A DNA stretch of 51,749 nt from Acidimicrobiaceae bacterium (GTDB lineage: Bacteria; Actinomycetota; Acidimicrobiia; Acidimicrobiales; Ilumatobacteraceae): assembly GCA_947450115.1 (NCBI GenBank), contig CANFUE010000015.1:1-51749 (forward strand). Reading direction: 5' to 3'. Each line of letters opens with the position of its first letter. Within the stretch, counting starts at the first letter, position 1. Under the pieces are notes generated by a model that worked only from the letters and a program-made list of their open reading frames with translations, was not told the DNA's origin and searched no databases. The translations under genes were made by a program, and so were the position numbers. This document shows positions 44,108-51,749 of the stretch, piece by piece.

Positions 44108-44613
44108 AGAAGGTTTTCCGTGGCACCACTATCGGAACACTGTTCATTTCTCTCGTTTCTATTTCCACACCAATGCCAACACATGCCTCCGTCATGCCAA
44201 CACTTAAGAATTACGGAAGTATCTCTATTCCGTCCATCGGAATTTCCGCACCACTTCATATGGGGATCGGCGATACATCTTTGGCCCAAGGATTTGGCTT
44301 ATGGCCTCATACAGCGCTCCCGGGCCAAAAAGGCAACACCGTTATTGCCGGACATCGAACAAGCCACACCCACCCGCTTCTCAATATCGACAAAATCGCT
44401 ATCGGTGATGTCATCTACTTCTATACGCCAATGGGCACAGCAAAATACCAAGTGATACGTGAACAGATTGTCCAGGCAAACGATGTTTGGATTACACGAC
44501 AAACGCGTACCGCAACAGCAACCCTCTTTGCCTGCACCCCGCCGCACTCCACGGCGCAGCGCTACGTGGTGACAGCCTCACTCGTAAAATTCACAGCGAA
44601 AAAAAGGCGATGA
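44104..44613 (+). CDS. Class D/E-type sortase
   Basis: The product is 169 residues from the GTG at 44104 (GTGA overlap with hemY). An N-terminal signal-anchor (VKKVFRGTTIGTLFISLVSI) is followed by the sortase barrel: ISIPSIGISAPLHMG, TVIAGHRTSH with His84, and TATLFACTPPHSTAQRYVV with Cys144 and Arg153. The Cys-His-Arg triad is complete, so it should be an active transpeptidase that works outside the membrane. No protein in this window ends with a usual LPxTG/LAxTG sorting signal. It overlaps lnt by 4 bases. Confidence 0.88.
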   Translation: MKKVFRGTTIGTLFISLVSISTPMPTHASVMPTLKNYGSISIPSIGISAPLHMGIGDTSLAQGFGLWPHTALPGQKGNTVIAGHRTSHTHPLLNIDKIAIGDVIYFYTPMGTAKYQVIREQIVQANDVWITRQTRTATATLFACTPPHSTAQRYVVTASLVKFTAKKRR

Positions 44614-46097
44614 ACATATCTCTGCGGCATTTGCGCTACCGGAGTTTGTTTGCCGGATTGTGTATTGCATTTGCCATGCCCCCATGGGGATGGTGGCCAT
44701 TTGTTTTTATTGGCATCGGGATTTTCTTTAAAGTCTCACAAAGACCGAGAACAGCGCGACAAGCTTTTTCTGCAGGCTTTTCGCTTGGTCTCGGTTGGTT
44801 TCTTCCCACTTTGGCTTGGATGTGGTACATCTCTATTCCGGGCTACATCCTCACCGTCGTCTTTTTTTCGTGTCTGCATGGTTTAGCTGAAGTGTTCATC
44901 TTCAATAGAGAGCCTCGGCACTTCTTGCAACCTATTGCACACGTGCTGGTTGAAGCTCTGCGATTCTCTTGGCCATTTGGAGGCGCCCCAATAGCAACTC
45001 TTGCAATGTCGCAATCCAATACGTGGCTCGCAAGTTTTGGGCGCATTGGTGGAGTCATTCTTGTGTCCTATGCGACATGGCAAATTGCCATTATTTTTTT
45101 CAACCGATTTCGTCTTTTTCTTCCCTGTGTCGCCCTCGGGATTCTCGTCATAGCAATTGCCCCAACTGGGCGAAGCCTCTCTCAGCACACTGAACTGCGA
45201 ATTGCCTACGTGCAAGGCGGTGGACCACAAGGAACGCGAGCATCTAATACCGACCCGCACGATGTTATTTTGCGCCACCTCAACGCAACGCGAACGCTCA
45301 CACCGGAGCAAAAGATCGACGTGGTCATTTGGCCAGAGAACATTGTTGACACTCCCCTATTTGATACTTCACCTGAAGCAGTGGAAATTGCGCAAGAAGC
45401 AAAACGCCTCAATGCGCCGATATCTGTGGGCATCACTGAAGATGTACCCCCTGATCGTTTTGCTAACGCACAAGTGGTGGTCACCCCTGGAGGCGACATC
45501 ATTGATCGGTACGAAAAAGTTCGTCGTGTTCCCTTTGGCGAATTCATTCCGATGCGTAGTTTTTTAGAGGCCATAGGGGCACCTATTCATCAAGTACGAC
45601 ATGATGCAATTAAGGGCAAGACCCCAGCCGTCAGTCTCATTCCTCTTACTCATCCCACTATCAGTGGTGAAAAACTAGATTCTGTTTCTTTTGCTACTCC
45701 AGTTTCCTGGGAGATCTTTTTTGGAGGCCGAGTCAACGAAGGCATTGAACGCGGCGCCTCCATCATCAAAAATCCAACAAACGGATCTTCCTACCGCGGA
45801 ACTCTCTTACAGTCTCAACAAATTGCATCGTCACAACTTCGTGCCATCGAATTTGGCCGCTCTGTTGTACAAGTTTCACCAACTGGCTTTTCTGCATTTA
45901 TTTCTCCGAATGGAAAAGTTTCACAACGATCCAATGTCAGTGAACGCCGCGTTGAATTTGCCGATATTCAATTGCGAACTGGCCGCACGTGGTATTCGTT
46001 TTTGGGTGATTCTCCCTTTATTATTTTCCTACTGATCGCCTTTGCTGTGCTCCTTTTACGCCATCAGCGAAAGCTCCGCATCCTCACCTCAGGCTGA
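44610..46097 (+). CDS. lnt: Apolipoprotein N-acyltransferase-like protein with Ser at the catalytic Cys position
   Basis: The product is 495 residues from the ATG at 44610 (ATGA overlap with the sortase). A multi-pass N-terminal half (MPPWGWWPFVFIGIG, LGWFLPTLAWMWYI, ALRFSWPFGGAP) is followed by a nitrilase-like domain. Glu243 in WPEN and Lys303 in YEKVRRVPFGEFIP are the first two catalytic residues. The third, normally Cys in C-Y/F-E, is Ser366 in PVSWEIFFGGR (codon TCC). Conserved NPTNGSSYRGTLLQSQQIASSQLRAIEFGRSVVQVSPTGFS follows. The rest of the domain is well kept, so this is not obvious decay. Whether it acylates with Ser or has another role is open. Confidence 0.9.
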   Translation: MNISLRHLRYRSLFAGLCIAFAMPPWGWWPFVFIGIGIFFKVSQRPRTARQAFSAGFSLGLGWFLPTLAWMWYISIPGYILTVVFFSCLHGLAEVFIFNREPRHFLQPIAHVLVEALRFSWPFGGAPIATLAMSQSNTWLASFGRIGGVILVSYATWQIAIIFFNRFRLFLPCVALGILVIAIAPTGRSLSQHTELRIAYVQGGGPQGTRASNTDPHDVILRHLNATRTLTPEQKIDVVIWPENIVDTPLFDTSPEAVEIAQEAKRLNAPISVGITEDVPPDRFANAQVVVTPGGDIIDRYEKVRRVPFGEFIPMRSFLEAIGAPIHQVRHDAIKGKTPAVSLIPLTHPTISGEKLDSVSFATPVSWEIFFGGRVNEGIERGASIIKNPTNGSSYRGTLLQSQQIASSQLRAIEFGRSVVQVSPTGFSAFISPNGKVSQRSNVSERRVEFADIQLRTGRTWYSFLGDSPFIIFLLIAFAVLLLRHQRKLRILTSG

Positions 46098-46129
46098 CAG
46101 CACCTACCTGGCGGTAGCATGATCCGCCT

Positions 46130-47416
46130 ATGAGCCCTTCGGCCGACCCCCATGGCCCACTTCGCATTGCATATCTCACCTATCGCGGCAAGCCACATGT
46201 TGGTGGCCAAGGTGTTTATACCCGCCATCTCACTAAGGCTCTGGTTGATCTTGGACATCATGTTGAAGTATTCGGTGGCCAGCCTTACCCCATTCTCGAC
46301 CCCCGTGTAGCGCTCCACCAGTTGCCCAGCCTCGATATTTTCAACGACCAGTATCCAGGTCGCTTCCCCGCATATTGGGAGCTCAACAACCTACCCAACA
46401 TCGTTGAAGCCGCACAGTTTCTTAAAGGTACTTTTGGTGAGCCAAAGGCATTCAGCATGCGCGCCTACCGCGAGCTGAAAAAACGAGTAAACGATTTCGA
46501 CTTGGTGCACGACAACCAATGTTTAGGAACCGACATTCTTAAAATCGAAAAAATCATCCCTACCATCGTCACTTTGCACCACCCCATCACCAAAGATCGC
46601 AAATTAGAAATGAGCCACACCAAGAGTCGTTACAAACGATTCGGCATCGGCCGCTGGTATTCATTTGTGGAAATGCAAGGCAAAGTTGCTTCAAAAATGC
46701 CACGCATTGTTGTGGTCAGTGAAAACTCTATTAACGATATTCACACCGACATGGGAGTGAGCAAAGATCGCATGCGTCTTGTTCCGGTTGGCGTTGATCC
46801 TGAGTTATTCCGCCCGCTACCAGAAGTGCAACGCAAACCCGGACAACTCATTACTACCGCATCTGCCGACGTTGCGCTGAAGGGTCTTTCATACTTACTT
46901 GAAGCTCTTGCCAAACTCCGCACCGAACGCGACATACGCCTCACCATTATTGGTAAACCAAAGGCCGGCCACAGTGCCGACCTCATTGCTTCTCTCGGAC
47001 TCACCGATGCCATCGACTTCGTATCGGGCGTGAGCGATGAGCGCATCGTCGAACTGTATGCAGAGGCAGAACTTGCCGTTGTTCCTAGCCTCTATGAAGG
47101 TTTTAGCCTTCCCGCTATTGAAGCGATGAGCACAGGAATATGCCTCGTGGCAACCGATGGAGGGGCATTACCTGAGGTCACCGGAGTAGATGGTGAAACA
47201 GTTCTGCAGTGCCCTGCAGGAGATGCCGAAGCATTAGCAGCAGTTATTCGACGCGGCCTCGACGATGCCGCCTTACGTCAGCGCATTGGTCTTGCAGGTC
47301 GTGAACGTGTTGCTAGCAGATGGAGCTGGAAACACTGTGCACAACTCACCGTTGAGCAATACCGCGAGGTTCTCGACATGCCCCACAACCGCATCCGCAG
47401 GCGAAGTGGTAAATAA
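46130..47416 (+). CDS. GT4-family glycosyltransferase
   Basis: The product is 428 residues in GT-B fold. The N-terminal domain has LRIAYLTYRGKPHVGGQGVYTRHLTKAL. The C-terminal nucleotide-sugar site has RLVPVGVDPELFRPL and the EX7E-type block PSLYEGFSLPAIEAMSTG, followed by VATDGGALPEVTG. It transfers a sugar from an activated donor. The acceptor is unknown, probably a lipid or glycan precursor. No Shine-Dalgarno is obvious ahead of the ATG. The gene is 2 bases from the methyltransferase gene, so they are surely co-expressed. Confidence 0.93.
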   Translation: MSPSADPHGPLRIAYLTYRGKPHVGGQGVYTRHLTKALVDLGHHVEVFGGQPYPILDPRVALHQLPSLDIFNDQYPGRFPAYWELNNLPNIVEAAQFLKGTFGEPKAFSMRAYRELKKRVNDFDLVHDNQCLGTDILKIEKIIPTIVTLHHPITKDRKLEMSHTKSRYKRFGIGRWYSFVEMQGKVASKMPRIVVVSENSINDIHTDMGVSKDRMRLVPVGVDPELFRPLPEVQRKPGQLITTASADVALKGLSYLLEALAKLRTERDIRLTIIGKPKAGHSADLIASLGLTDAIDFVSGVSDERIVELYAEAELAVVPSLYEGFSLPAIEAMSTGICLVATDGGALPEVTGVDGETVLQCPAGDAEALAAVIRRGLDDAALRQRIGLAGRERVASRWSWKHCAQLTVEQYREVLDMPHNRIRRRSGK

Positions 47417-47418
47417 AG

Positions 47419-48156
47419 ATGCTTACTCTCAAATTCTCCGAACTGCAGTTGCAGCCTGGGCACCTTTTTCTCGATGCCGGAGCCGGCTTTGGTCGCCACG
47501 CATTTGAGGCAGCCCGACTCGGTGCAAAAGTAGTTGCTCTCGATTACGCATCAGACGAAGTAGTTGCCACTCGCAATACTTTTGCTGCAATGGCAGAAGC
47601 TGGCGAAATCTCAGCCGACCAATTCATAGCTTGCCTGCGTGGCGATGCCACCCAACTCCCTTTTGCCGACAACACATTCGATCGCATTGTTACATCTGAA
47701 GTGCTTGAGCACATTCATGCCGACACTGCGGCAATTGCCGAGCTATATCGCGTACTGAAACCAGGTGGCATACTTGGCGTCACAGTACCTACGTGGTGGC
47801 CAGAGAAAATTAACTGGATGCTCTCTGATGAGTACTACGCACCAAAGTCGGTGGGTGGGCACGTTCGTATTTACAGTGCTACCGAACTCAAAGCAAAACT
47901 TCGCACAGCTGGGCTCACTATTACTGGGCAACACCATGCACACGCACTTCATAGCCCCTACTGGTGGCTGCGCTGTGCTGTTGGGCCACGCAACGAAGAG
48001 CACAAAGCCGTACAGACCTACAAGAAATTTCTTGAGTGGGACATTATGAAGCGACCCACTTCCACAAAGTATGCAGAACGAATTCTGAGCCCCATTCTTG
48101 GGAAGAGCTACGTGGTGTACTCCCAAAAATCACATGACCATGCGCGGGCAGTATGA
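47419..48156 (+). CDS. Class I SAM-dependent methyltransferase
   Basis: The product is 245 residues. Motif I is LFLDAGAGFGRHAFEAARLG, the acidic end of strand 2 is VVALDYASDEV, the acceptor strand is FDRIVTSEVLEHI and the post-motif is RVLKPGGILGVTVPTWWPEKINW. This Methyltransf_11 layout is common for small-molecule, lipid or sugar O-/N-methylation. It overlaps the toroid gene by 4 bases and follows the glycosyltransferase by 2. Confidence 0.92.
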   Translation: MLTLKFSELQLQPGHLFLDAGAGFGRHAFEAARLGAKVVALDYASDEVVATRNTFAAMAEAGEISADQFIACLRGDATQLPFADNTFDRIVTSEVLEHIHADTAAIAELYRVLKPGGILGVTVPTWWPEKINWMLSDEYYAPKSVGGHVRIYSATELKAKLRTAGLTITGQHHAHALHSPYWWLRCAVGPRNEEHKAVQTYKKFLEWDIMKRPTSTKYAERILSPILGKSYVVYSQKSHDHARAV

Positions 48157-49181
48157 ATCACGCCATCAACATTCCCGGCGTTATTGCACATCATGAGCTT
48201 GCACAAACCGCAGCATCAATTGCAGCACTTCAACTTCCCAGTGGAATGATCCCCTGGAATACAGGTGGGCACTGCGACCCGTGGAACCATGTGGAAACCG
48301 CAATGGCACTCGACACATTAGGAATGCACCATGAAGCACGTCGTGCGTATGAATGGCTTGCCGATGTGCAACGCAGCGATGGTTCGTGGCACAACTACTA
48401 CCACTCCGATGGAAGCGTTAAAGAATCAAAGCTCGATACCAATGTGTGTGCATACATGGCAGCCGGGCTCTGGCACCACTGGTTATGCACTGGCGACAAA
48501 AAAACTTTGAACGCACTATGGCCTGCTGCAAAAGCTGCGCTGCAATGGGTACTGTCCATGCGTCGTTCTGATGGAACAATTCTCTGGGCAAAAGAAGTTG
48601 ATGAATCTCCTTGGGACTACGCACTGCTCACCGGGTCATGTTCTATTCGACATTCTTTGCGCTGCGGTGCGATGGTTGCTGCACTTGTAGACGACCATGC
48701 CGATGTTTATCTGCGTGCCGCCGACACCATTGATGATGTAGTGCGAACCAACCTGAGTGCTTTTGAGCCAAAAGAACGCTTTGCAATGGACTGGTACTAC
48801 CCCATTTTGACAGGCGCAAAAGAATCAACCCAAGCAAAAGATCGTCTCGCAATGCTGTACGACACTTTCGTGATGGAAGGTCTTGGTGTGCGATGCGTGA
48901 GCGACGAACCGTGGGTGACCGCAGCAGAAACTGCAGAATGCTCACTGTCGTACGCCGCCATTGGCGACCTAGACACAGCGAAAAAGCTTTTACAGTGGAC
49001 TCACCCACACCGCACAGCTGATGGTTCGTATCTCACAGGGATTGTGCATCCACAACTCATCTCATTTCCTGAAAATGAATGCACTGCATACACGGGTGCT
49101 GCAGTGATTTTGGCTGCCGATGCAATTGTTGGCACCTCGCCAGGTGCCCGACTCTTTATGCACGACTGCTTTTCCGATTAG
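48153..49181 (+). CDS. Alpha/alpha-toroid (prenyltransferase/squalene cyclase-fold) protein
   Basis: The product is 342 residues with no signal peptide. Repeated helix pairs carry the Q-x-x-D/S-G-x-(W/I) type motif (LQLPSGMIPW, VQRSDGSWHNYY, MRRSDGTILW), with HCDPWNHVETAMALDTLG near residue 40. This fits the squalene cyclase/prenyltransferase or glycosidase-type (alpha/alpha)6 barrel. No DxDD or clear prenyltransferase zinc site is visible, so a cyclase activity cannot be claimed. Linkage points to modification of a glycan or glycolipid made by the two preceding genes. It ends the plus-strand run, converging on the gene at 49193. Confidence 0.75.
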   Translation: MNHAINIPGVIAHHELAQTAASIAALQLPSGMIPWNTGGHCDPWNHVETAMALDTLGMHHEARRAYEWLADVQRSDGSWHNYYHSDGSVKESKLDTNVCAYMAAGLWHHWLCTGDKKTLNALWPAAKAALQWVLSMRRSDGTILWAKEVDESPWDYALLTGSCSIRHSLRCGAMVAALVDDHADVYLRAADTIDDVVRTNLSAFEPKERFAMDWYYPILTGAKESTQAKDRLAMLYDTFVMEGLGVRCVSDEPWVTAAETAECSLSYAAIGDLDTAKKLLQWTHPHRTADGSYLTGIVHPQLISFPENECTAYTGAAVILAADAIVGTSPGARLFMHDCFSD

Positions 49182-49192
49182 ACATCGCACAT

Positions 49193-49828
49193 TTACTGGC
49201 GGCGTAAAATACGCAAACTTCCCATCGCACTGATTTCAACGAATTTTCCACTCGCAAGTGCAGGTAAGTAAATATCTTCATACGGTGGGCGGCCACCATC
49301 GGCTGGGTTGGGAAATACATCGTGAATTGCCAACAACCCACCCGCCATGACGTGCGGCGTCCAATATGCGTAATCCGCGCGGGCGGGTTCCACACCATGA
49401 CCACCATCAATAAATAAAAAGCTCAACGGGGTTGTCCAGTGTTGGGCAACTGTAGGTGAATGCCCCACTACCGCAATCACTACATCGTTGAGTTCGGCAT
49501 CGGTAATAGTTCGTTGAAAGGTGGGCAGAGTATTGAGCCTGCCCGTATGCGCATCGACCAACGAAACATCATGCGACTCCCAGCCTGGCTGATTTTCTTC
49601 ACTGCCTTGATGGTGATCCACAGCAAAAAGAACACTGCCGTTTTCACGAGCCGCAGCACCTAGCCAAATGGTTGATCTTCCACAATACGAACCCACTTCA
49701 AGCATGGGTGCATGCGCTATGCCAGACGTAAGAGACATGGCAGCGTCATACAACGCATCGCCTTCTTCTTCTGGCATAAAACCTTTGGCCGCCACTGCAT
49801 GGCGACGAAGATTGGCCTGAATTACCAA
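49193..49828 (-). CDS. Class I SAM-dependent methyltransferase (Methyltransf_24 type)
   Basis: The product is 211 residues if the TTG at 49828 is used, which overlaps the nitroreductase stop (TTGGTAA). Motifs are APMLEVGSYCGRSTIWLGAAA, SVLFAVDHHQGSEENQPGWESHD, LSFLFIDGGHGVEPARADYAYW and GGLLAIHDVFPNP. This matches the CmcI/rhamnosyl O-methyltransferase-like group, where the IDG(G/D)H element binds the metal or SAM ribose. It may act with the convergent glycosyltransferase cassette (inference). Confidence 0.85.
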   Translation of the reverse strand: MVIQANLRRHAVAAKGFMPEEEGDALYDAAMSLTSGIAHAPMLEVGSYCGRSTIWLGAAARENGSVLFAVDHHQGSEENQPGWESHDVSLVDAHTGRLNTLPTFQRTITDAELNDVVIAVVGHSPTVAQHWTTPLSFLFIDGGHGVEPARADYAYWTPHVMAGGLLAIHDVFPNPADGGRPPYEDIYLPALASGKFVEISAMGSLRILRRQ

Positions 49829-50481
49829 CGGTCCCAGTGCAAGATGCTGTCAACTGGTGGTCGCGCAGCAGCTTTGAAATCGGTGCCCTTGGTATAGGCA
49901 AGTGGTGACAAGCACACCTGCTGAACCGTGTCGAACGGAATCTCTAAAATATCGGCGACTTGTTGTTCCATCATCAGGTGAACTGTGGTCCATGCAGTAC
50001 CTAAACCGCGCGCACGTGCTGCCAACATGAATGACCACATGCCCGGCAAAATATTGCCGAGCATCGAAGCCGACATCATTGCTGGAGCACCATCAAGACG
50101 AGCACCTTGTGTGCAGCCAATGATGAGTGCAGGTGCATCACCCATGTGCTCACCTAAGAAGTCTGCCGAATCTGCAGAACGTTTTTGCTGCTCATTCGCA
50201 CCGGCTTCACCCTTATCGATGGAACCGATATACACACCGTCCATTGACTTGTACATGGAATAGCACTGTTGGTACACATCGCCTACAGCTTTTCGCTTGG
50301 CGGCATCTTTCACCACGATGAAGCCCATGGTCATCATGTTGCTACCGGATGGTGACTGCATGGCTGCAGTTGCGCACTCGCGGATGATGTCGTCGGGGAC
50401 AGGTTTTGAGAAATCGAGACGCTTGCGTACTGCGCGCGTGGTGGACAAAAGCTCATCTGGGTTTAAAGGAAGTAATGACAC
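49822..50481 (-). CDS. Nitroreductase-family FMN oxidoreductase
   Basis: The product is 219 residues with a GTG start. The FMN site is RAVRKRLDFSKPVPDDII (Arg and Ser/Lys region), SPSGSNMMTMGFIVV and the C-terminal ARARGLGTAWTTVHLMMEQQVADILEIP. It should be a homodimeric NAD(P)H-dependent reductase. The natural substrate is unknown. It sits 27 bases after the GH1 gene and overlaps the methyltransferase gene. Confidence 0.9.
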   Translation of the reverse strand: MSLLPLNPDELLSTTRAVRKRLDFSKPVPDDIIRECATAAMQSPSGSNMMTMGFIVVKDAAKRKAVGDVYQQCYSMYKSMDGVYIGSIDKGEAGANEQQKRSADSADFLGEHMGDAPALIIGCTQGARLDGAPAMMSASMLGNILPGMWSFMLAARARGLGTAWTTVHLMMEQQVADILEIPFDTVQQVCLSPLAYTKGTDFKAAARPPVDSILHWDRW

Positions 50482-50508
50482 AGATGAAATGGTAGCCCCT
50501 TTATGGCA

Positions 50509-51723
50509 CTACCTGAGAGGCAAAAGTGCATTTGCCTGGGCAACCTTCCCCAGCCAGTGCGCACTTGGTTTGATGTGGCGTTCCTGCGTTTCCCGATCAA
50601 CCCCAACCAGACCAAAGGTTGGCCCGTATCCATAGGCCCATTCAAAATTATCGAGCAAACTCCAATACATGTACCCCTCTACAGGGATGCCATCTTCGAT
50701 GCAGCGCAAAATACAGCGCAATGCCTCATCAACATATTCAATACGTTCTTGGTCGTTTACTACCGCAATGCCATTTTCGGTCACCATAATGGGCACTCCC
50801 CGCGTTTCGATATAGGCCCGCCGAATGGTGGCTTCTAATGCTTGTGGGTAGTACTCATAACCCATGATGGTGAGTCGTGCATCGGGGTCTGGTTTCATCC
50901 GGCCCTGTGCGTTATACCTTTCGCGCGTATACGTTTGGACACCAAAAAAATCATCACCGATTGCAGACTCGAGAAAACATGTCTCGAGGCCATCAAAACC
51001 TTGTTCACGTTTAGCGTGCGCCATTGCAAATTCATCGGGGTCAGCAGATTGAACATCAACCTGGAATTCCGCCATTGCAAGCGTGAGCCCGAGTGGAGCT
51101 GACGAGAAAGACTTCACCGCGTCACGCGACTTTGCATGTGCATCGCAGAAAACCGAGTTGACAGCATCTCTTGCCAACCTGCTGCGTTTGCCAGGAGGAA
51201 ATTGCCCAACGAGGTACCCAATAGTAGAAACCATGTTTGGCTCGTTGATGGTGCACCAACGCGCTACATCATTGCCCATGAATTGCGCGACCTTTGCACA
51301 ATAACGAGCAAAGAGATCTGCAGTGCGAGGATTCTCCCACCCCCCAAGAGTCGAAACCCATAGCGGCGTTGTGAAGTGATGCAAAGTCACAATGGGCTGC
51401 ACCCCATTTTCCCAACACGATGCAATGACACGCTTGTAATGTTGCAACGCAACTTGCGAAAACTCTCCTTCTGCGGGTTCTACACGCGACCATTCAATGC
51501 TGAAGCGATACGCCTGTAAGCCAAGGTCAGCAATCAATTTGATGTCTTTCGGGTAGAGGTGATACTGGTCGCAGCAGTCACCACTTGGTTCTGCGCATAG
51601 AGAGTCAACCCGGTGTTCCCACTCCCACCAATCGTTATTGGTATTGTTTCCCTCCACTTGATGTGCCGCAGTGGCCGTACCCCAAAGAAATCCTTGAGGA
51701 AATGAAGTTTCAGCGTCTTCCAT
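50509..51723 (-). CDS. Glycoside hydrolase family 1 (beta-glucosidase-like)
   Basis: The product is 404 residues, somewhat shorter than the usual 440-470. The N-terminal FPQGFLWGTATAAHQVEG is the family signature. The acid/base is Glu161 in CTINEPN and the nucleophile Glu316 in MVTENG. YRFSIEWSRVEP, the late YWSLLDNFEWAYGY and the FGLVGVD motif are all intact. It has no signal peptide, so it acts on imported beta-glycosides. The loop region between the two Glu is compact, which explains the length. The start has a weak AGGT. A TACAGT hexamer 8 bases before the ATG may be a -10. Confidence 0.93.
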   Translation of the reverse strand: MEDAETSFPQGFLWGTATAAHQVEGNNTNNDWWEWEHRVDSLCAEPSGDCCDQYHLYPKDIKLIADLGLQAYRFSIEWSRVEPAEGEFSQVALQHYKRVIASCWENGVQPIVTLHHFTTPLWVSTLGGWENPRTADLFARYCAKVAQFMGNDVARWCTINEPNMVSTIGYLVGQFPPGKRSRLARDAVNSVFCDAHAKSRDAVKSFSSAPLGLTLAMAEFQVDVQSADPDEFAMAHAKREQGFDGLETCFLESAIGDDFFGVQTYTRERYNAQGRMKPDPDARLTIMGYEYYPQALEATIRRAYIETRGVPIMVTENGIAVVNDQERIEYVDEALRCILRCIEDGIPVEGYMYWSLLDNFEWAYGYGPTFGLVGVDRETQERHIKPSAHWLGKVAQANALLPLR

Positions 51724-51749
51724 AACTACCTACTGTAGATCAGCATGCA

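Noticed and set aside
46098-46129. CTACC-TGGC-GGTAG hairpin after lnt as a terminator
   Set aside because: The stem has only five pairs with no T-tract, and the next gene follows in the same direction within 32 bases. At most it is an attenuator.

Overview
The window reads as a chromosomal segment of a free-living actinobacterium, probably of the class Acidimicrobiia. That placement is inferred from gene content and style: GatCAB, a linked hemE-hemH-hemY set, lgt and lnt, a DrrAB-type exporter, GTG and TTG starts, and Ig-like/RCC1 surface proteins. G+C is about one half by eye. Coding density is very high. No gap exceeds about 110 bases, and I see no tRNA, rRNA, CRISPR array, insertion sequence or integrase.

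Layout. 1-138 is the 3' end of an acyl-CoA carboxyltransferase gene. 145-2965 (minus) is a three-gene unit: a Tat-type PotD-like lipoprotein, a cysteine-protease-like lipoprotein and an NTF2-like protein. 3022-4449 (plus) is a secreted TAP-type alpha/beta hydrolase. 4446-31730 (minus) is a 27-kb run coding only for exported proteins. In transcription order it holds two small lipoproteins, a 3339-residue exported protein, an FG-GAP lipoprotein, a pentapeptide-repeat lipoprotein, a PAP2/haloperoxidase-like enzyme, a 3446-residue mosaic lipoprotein (protease-like domain, Ig-like repeats, PA14, two RCC1 propellers, three DUF1566-like domains, fibrinogen-like end) and a 582-residue protease-like lipoprotein. 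Most junctions overlap or lie within 25 bases. 31835-37939 (minus) carries a serine hydrolase, lgt, an enoyl-CoA hydratase, gatC, gatA, gatB and a thioredoxin-like lipoprotein. 37996-49181 (plus) is one compact run: M48 peptidase, ABC exporter, hemE, hemH, hemY, sortase, lnt, glycosyltransferase, methyltransferase and an alpha-toroid protein. 49193-51723 (minus) has a GH1 glucosidase, a nitroreductase and a methyltransferase.

Main discovery. The thioredoxin-like gene at 31835-32335 would normally be called as two broken pieces. They are in frame across one UGA, which falls exactly at the first cysteine of the CxxC active site (UGTC). A strong hairpin with a GGUC loop follows 26 nt after the UGA, matching a bacterial SECIS element. 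I read it as a selenocysteine-containing, membrane-anchored thiol-disulfide oxidoreductase.

Other notable points. Three paralogous lipoproteins share a C-H-D triad with nearly invariant spacing. The 3339-residue protein has three repeats of about 356 residues, each with a CX5C motif. Lnt has Ser where the catalytic Cys is expected.

How it fits together (inference). The region makes, lipidates (Lgt, Lnt), possibly oxidises (seleno-thioredoxin) and possibly processes or anchors (protease-like domains, sortase) a large set of cell-surface proteins, placed between housekeeping genes for tRNA amidation and heme synthesis.
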